A stretch of DNA of 57,916 nucleotides from Hoeflea sp. BRH_c9 (GTDB taxonomy: Bacteria > Pseudomonadota > Alphaproteobacteria > Rhizobiales > Rhizobiaceae), in the NCBI GenBank assembly GCA_000961635.1, contig LADQ01000241.1, positions 1-57,916 on the forward strand. Direction: 5' to 3'. Each line of letters starts with the position of its first letter. Within the stretch, counting starts at the first letter, position 1. Below are positions 54,757-57,916 of the stretch, piece after piece. The notes beneath the pieces are model-generated. The model was given only the letters and a program-made list of their open reading frames with translations. It searched no databases and was not told the origin of the DNA. The position numbers were made by a program, and so were the translations under genes.

Positions 54757-54831
54757 CCAAAATAATATCTGTACATATCATTTGATTTATCGACGTTTCC
54801 GCGCTATTAATAAGTACACATATTATTTTGG
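54757..54831. promoter_or_regulatory. mobR-mobA intergenic region: paired operators flanking the mobA promoter
   Basis: Two related 26-base sites (54757-54782 and 54806-54831) face each other as an inverted repeat: the outer CCAAAATAATAT is exact on both sides and the inner parts agree at most places (TGTAC followed by a TAT/TTA block). Between and within them a good promoter can be read toward mobA: -35 TTGATT at 54782-54787, a 17-base spacer and -10 TATTAA at 54805-54810. One site touches the -35 box and the other covers the start point, so a bound MobR-like protein would shut the promoter. The repeats are seen; the repressor is inferred. Confidence 0.68.
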
Positions 54832-54841
54832 GAGAGTGGCA

Positions 54842-56764
54842 ATGCAATATCACCAAAACGGCTTCCGTCCCGGCGACCCACACATCTGTGATGCAGCGCC
54901 AGGCAGGCCATTGTCTGACCCGGATTTTTCCGAACCGGTGGATGTGCTGATCGTCGGCACCGGCCCGGCCGGGCTGACACTCGCAGCCCAGCTTGCCGCT
55001 TTCCCCGACATCAGGACGCGAATTGTCGAGCGCAGATCGGGAGCCCTGGACAAGGGCCAGGCCGACGGCATTTCCTGCCGCTCGATGGAGATGTTCAACG
55101 CGTTCGATTTCGCGGAAAAAATCCTCAAGCAGGGCTATTGGGTCAACGAGACGACCTTCTGGAAGCCGGATCCGAAAGCCCCGGAACACATTGTCCGCAA
55201 CGGCCGCATCCAGGATGTCGAGGACGGGCTCTCGGAAATGCCGCACATGATCCTCAACCAGGCCCGCGTGCACGACATGTATCTCGAAATCATGCGCAAT
55301 TCCCCATCGCGGCTGGAGCCGGACTATTCCGTGCAACTGGCGGGCCTCACAATCGATCCGGCCGGTGGCGACTATCCGGTGACCGCCACGCTCGAAAACG
55401 CGGAGCCCGGCCGCGAAGGCGAGACGTTTACGCTCAAGGCGCGTTATGTGGTTGGATGCGACGGCGCGCGCAGCGCGGTGCGCAAGGCCATCGGGCGCGA
55501 ACTCGTCGGCGATTCCGCCAATCAGGCCTGGGGTGTCATGGATGTTCTGGCTGTCACCAGTTTTCCCGACATCCGTTGCAAGACCCTGATCCAGTCGGCC
55601 GGCGAAGGCAATATCATCATCATTCCGCGCGAGGGCGGATATCTGACCCGGCTCTACATCGAGCTCGACAAACTGAAATCCGGCGAGCGGGTCGCAAACC
55701 GCAACATCACCATCGACCACCTGATCGCGGCGGCCCAGCGCATCTTCCGGCCCTATTCGCTCGACGTCAGGGATGTCGCCTGGTGGTCGGTCTACGAGAT
55801 CGGCCAGCGGCTGACCGACAAGTTCGACGACGTTCCCGCCAGCGGGGTCGCATCCCGCCTGCCGCATGTCTTCATCTGCGGCGATGCCTGCCACACCCAC
55901 AGCCCCAAGGCCGGCCAGGGCATGAACGTGTCGATGGGCGATGCGTTCAATCTCGGCTGGAAACTGGTCAGCGTGCTGCAGGGCCGCTGCCCGCCGGAAA
56001 TTCTGCACAGCTACTCCGCCGAGCGCCAGGCCGTCGCCAAGGACCTGATAGACTTTGACCGCGCATGGTCACGCATCATGAGTGAACGGCCCGAAACCGG
56101 CGACGGCGAGAACGGCGAGGCGCCGAAATTCCAGCTCTATTTCATCCAGCATGGCCGCTACACGGCCGGCATGTCGGTCAAATACGAGGCGTCGGACTTG
56201 ACAGGTGGGGACACCTGGCAATCGCTCGCCTCGGGTTTCGAAATCGGCACGCGGTTCCACTCGGCCCCGGTGGTCCGCCTTGCCGACGCCAAGCCGGTGC
56301 ATCTCGGTCATGTCGTGAAGGCGGACACGCGCTGGCGGTTCTTCGCCTTCTGCCCGGACCAGGATCCATCGGCACCGAATTCAGCAATTGCCAGGCTCTG
56401 CCGTTTCCTCGCCGAAGATCCCGCATCCCCTGTCCGACGCTACACCCCGCCGGACCAGGACATCGATGCCATCCTTGATGTTCGCGCGATCTTCCAGCAG
56501 GGCACGCGTGACCTCGCGCTTGAAACCCTGCCCACATTTCTCAAGCCGCAAAAGGGCAGGCTTGGCCTTGTCGATTATGAGAAGATGTTCTGCCCCGATC
56601 TGAAGACCGGGCCGGATATATTCGATATGCGCGGGATAGACAGGAAAAATGGGTGTCTGGTGATCGTGCGTCCGGACCAATATGTCGCCCATGTCCTTCC
56701 GATCGAGGCCCATGACGAACTGGCGGCTTTCTTCAGCGGCATCATGCTGGAACAAACGCCCTGA
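54842..56764 (+). CDS. mobA: 3-hydroxybenzoate 4-monooxygenase-like FAD hydroxylase (MobA family)
   Basis: 640 residues, almost exactly the length of Comamonas MobA (639). The ATG follows GGGAGAG by 5 bases. Single-component flavin hydroxylase layout: FAD motif VGTGPAGLTLAAQL near residue 38, the DG motif VVGCDGARSAVRKA near residue 204, and the GD motif FICGDACHTHSPKAG near residue 343; a thioredoxin-like C-terminal domain fills about 450-640, as in phenol hydroxylase and MobA. The reaction would be 3-hydroxybenzoate plus NADPH and oxygen to protocatechuate. Divergent mobR-like gene and flanking operators support the name; other hydroxyaromatics such as phenols are the alternative. Confidence 0.83.
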   Translation: MQYHQNGFRPGDPHICDAAPGRPLSDPDFSEPVDVLIVGTGPAGLTLAAQLAAFPDIRTRIVERRSGALDKGQADGISCRSMEMFNAFDFAEKILKQGYWVNETTFWKPDPKAPEHIVRNGRIQDVEDGLSEMPHMILNQARVHDMYLEIMRNSPSRLEPDYSVQLAGLTIDPAGGDYPVTATLENAEPGREGETFTLKARYVVGCDGARSAVRKAIGRELVGDSANQAWGVMDVLAVTSFPDIRCKTLIQSAGEGNIIIIPREGGYLTRLYIELDKLKSGERVANRNITIDHLIAAAQRIFRPYSLDVRDVAWWSVYEIGQRLTDKFDDVPASGVASRLPHVFICGDACHTHSPKAGQGMNVSMGDAFNLGWKLVSVLQGRCPPEILHSYSAERQAVAKDLIDFDRAWSRIMSERPETGDGENGEAPKFQLYFIQHGRYTAGMSVKYEASDLTGGDTWQSLASGFEIGTRFHSAPVVRLADAKPVHLGHVVKADTRWRFFAFCPDQDPSAPNSAIARLCRFLAEDPASPVRRYTPPDQDIDAILDVRAIFQQGTRDLALETLPTFLKPQKGRLGLVDYEKMFCPDLKTGPDIFDMRGIDRKNGCLVIVRPDQYVAHVLPIEAHDELAAFFSGIMLEQTP

Positions 56765-56820
56765 ACAAATCAGATCCGGCTGTTTGTCGCGTTACGCTAT
56801 TCGAAGCGCTCGGTCCGACG

Positions 56821-56849
56821 GAAAAATTGCGGTCGGGTCATGACCGCAA
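56821..56849 (-). terminator. Terminator after the XRE-cupin regulator gene
   Basis: On the minus strand an 8-bp perfect stem (TTGCGGTC / GACCGCAA, 7-base loop) directly follows the stop codon and is followed by TTTTT. It closes the regulator gene against the convergent mobA gene. Confidence 0.8.
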
Positions 56850-57434
56850 TCAGCCCGGCACGCAGACCACCAGAATGCGCGCGTCGTCTTCGCCACCAGA
56901 AGCATAGAGGTGGCCGACGGCGCTGTCGAAATAGATGCAGTCGCCCTGGTTCAGCACCACGGGGTCACGGTTTTCCACAAAAACCGTGACCTGTCCGGCC
57001 ATCACGATCAGAAACTCCTGCCCGGGATGGCGCACGAACTCCTCGAAATCGACCAGTTCCCGCGCCTTCAGCGATCCCATCATCGGGCTCATCGCCTTGT
57101 GCCAGACATCCGGAAACAGCATCTCGTAGACGTAGTTCTTGGTTTCCTGCATCTTGAAATCGCCCTTGCGGGCGACCGCGAAACTTCCCGGGGCAAAAAC
57201 CTCCCCCTCGGCATTGAAAAACGCCGCCAGATCCACATCCAGCGCCTGCGCCAGCATGGCAAGCCGGTCATAGGTCAGCGCAATGATGCCGCGTTCGGCC
57301 TTGGAAATCGTCGAGATCACCAGACCAGACCGCTCGGCGAGCTCCGCCAAGGTCCAACCCTTCTCCAGACGCAGCTTGCGCAGACGGCGGCCGAAGTCCA
57401 GTCTCGGATTGCCGTTTTCAGTCTGTTTCCTCAT
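56850..57434 (-). CDS. XRE family regulator with C-terminal cupin domain
   Basis: 194 residues. A helix-turn-helix of the lambda-repressor type lies at about 14-70 (LAELAERSGLVISTISKAERG), and a cupin ligand-binding domain at about 105-190 (HPGQEFLIVMAGQVTVFV, LNQGDCIYFDSAVGHLYA). XRE-cupin regulators such as PuuR, and those of amino-acid dehydrogenase genes, respond to small metabolites bound in the cupin. The gene is divergent from a D-arginine-dehydrogenase-like gene across 119 bases holding two equal palindromes. It very likely controls that gene and itself. Confidence 0.88.
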   Translation of the reverse strand: MRKQTENGNPRLDFGRRLRKLRLEKGWTLAELAERSGLVISTISKAERGIIALTYDRLAMLAQALDVDLAAFFNAEGEVFAPGSFAVARKGDFKMQETKNYVYEMLFPDVWHKAMSPMMGSLKARELVDFEEFVRHPGQEFLIVMAGQVTVFVENRDPVVLNQGDCIYFDSAVGHLYASGGEDDARILVVCVPG

Positions 57435-57474
57435 CCCTGCACCCTACGCGACAAATCGCTCCTGCGCCGTCTAT

Positions 57475-57510
57475 TTTCCAATAGGAAATATTCCTCTTTC
57501 CAAAAGGAAA
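57475..57510. promoter_or_regulatory. Two TTTCC-N4-GGAAA palindromes, likely XRE-cupin operators
   Basis: Identical palindromes TTTCC-N4-GGAAA lie at 57475-57488 and 57497-57510, their centres 22 bases apart, i.e. two helical turns on the same face of the DNA. They are in the 119-base spacer between the XRE-cupin gene and the divergent flavoprotein gene. Paired short palindromes on one helix face are the usual site pattern of dimeric XRE regulators. Confidence 0.65.
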
Positions 57511-57553
57511 ATTGGTGTTAACCTGTTTTGACAGGGACATTCAAGGGGAAGGC

Positions 57554-57916
57554 ATGGCCGGGCATCACCACTATGACATGATTGTCATCGGCGCCGGAAT
57601 GGCCGGCGCCTCGGTGGCCGCCGAACTGGCAGGCGCGGGGCGTATCGCGCTGCTGGAACGCGAAAGCCAGCCGGGCTACCACACCACCGGACGCTCCGCC
57701 GCTCTCTACACCCAGGCCTATGGTCCGCCCGTCATCCGGGCGCTGTCGCGCGCCTCGCATGAATTCTTTCTGGGTCGAGGCCCTGGCAATCCGCCCGAAG
57801 GTCTATTGCGCCCGCGCGGCGCGCTGTTCATCGCCCGCGCCGATCAGGCGGACAAGCTTGAGGCGATGCGGATCGCACTCGGCGCTGTCGCCCAGCCGCT
57901 CGATGCCGCCGGCCTT
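57554..57916 (+). CDS. D-arginine dehydrogenase-like FAD oxidoreductase (3' end outside window)
   Basis: 121 codons of an open frame that runs off the window; ATG preceded by AAGGGGAAGG. The FAD motif VIGAGMAGASVA is at residues 11-22. The segment LEREAQPGYH-like (here LERESQPGYHTTGRSAALYT) and the following AYGPPVIRALSRAS-type stretch closely resemble D-arginine dehydrogenase DauA of Pseudomonas, which oxidises D-arginine and other D-amino acids to keto acids. The missing C-terminal part holds most of the substrate site, so the exact substrate is unknown. It is divergent from the XRE-cupin regulator. Confidence 0.82.
   Translation, partial: MAGHHHYDMIVIGAGMAGASVAAELAGAGRIALLERESQPGYHTTGRSAALYTQAYGPPVIRALSRASHEFFLGRGPGNPPEGLLRPRGALFIARADQADKLEAMRIALGAVAQPLDAAGL

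Overview
ORGANISM AND KIND OF REGION. GC-rich DNA with tightly packed, ATGA-coupled operons, many high-affinity importers, rhizobial-type GntR-FCD, MocR and LysR regulators, and a short palindromic intergenic repeat. These point to an alphaproteobacterium, most likely of the order Hyphomicrobiales (Rhizobium/Mesorhizobium/Hoeflea-like); genus cannot be fixed from the sequence alone. I saw no rRNA, tRNA, CRISPR array, phage gene or transposase. The window reads as an accessory catabolic region: six solute transporters, each packed with its own oxidoreductases and regulator, and no truncated gene apart from the two cut by the window edges. LAYOUT. (1) 1-7.6 kb: the end of a betaine-type double permease, a choline-kinase-like phosphotransferase and a dimethylglycine/sarcosine dehydrogenase-like flavoprotein; then a MipA-type outer-membrane protein, a methyltransferase and a second phosphotransferase. 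(2) 7.5-21 kb: two divergent operons. Leftward: a spermidine/putrescine-type ABC importer, a family-1 glycosyltransferase, twin small cupins, an aldehyde dehydrogenase and a saccharopine-dehydrogenase-like enzyme. Rightward: a GntR regulator with two DNA-binding domains, a second related glycosyltransferase, a second aldehyde dehydrogenase and a glutamine-amidotransferase-like protein. (3) 21-30.6 kb: a 24-residue membrane peptide and a small membrane protein, then a branched-chain-amino-acid-type ABC importer split over two divergent operons, with a GntR regulator, two related aldo/keto reductases (one fused to a RidA domain), a TIGR04076-type protein and a SnoaL-like protein. (4) 30.6-42 kb: a 312-bp inverted-repeat element, then (leftward) a second polyamine-type importer with a GMC (choline-dehydrogenase-like) and a PuuB-like oxidase, a MocR regulator, and a rightward acid-sugar-dehydratase-like enolase and aldo/keto reductase. 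(5) 42-45.5 kb: katG with divergent oxyR. (6) 45.5-54.2 kb: an aromatic meta-cleavage set (XylE-like dioxygenase plus GalB, GalC and GalD-type enzymes), a divergent dehydrogenase, a LysR-type regulator with two DNA-binding domains, and a TRAP importer. (7) 54.2-57.9 kb: a mobR/mobA-like pair for 3-hydroxybenzoate and an XRE-cupin regulator facing a D-arginine-dehydrogenase-like gene cut by the window end. HOW THE PARTS WORK TOGETHER. The common theme is uptake of small nitrogenous or aromatic compounds, oxidation or demethylation, and entry into central metabolism. Section 6 makes a readable pathway: ring cleavage to 4-oxalomesaconate, tautomerisation, hydration and aldol cleavage to pyruvate and oxaloacetate, with no recognisable LigAB/GalA-type dioxygenase; the XylE-like enzyme probably takes that place. 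Section 2 is the least explained: paired glycosyltransferases inside a polyamine-type import and oxidation locus match no pathway I know. Most intergenic regulatory calls (MocR, MobR, XRE, GntR and OxyR operators) are inferred from repeat symmetry and position.
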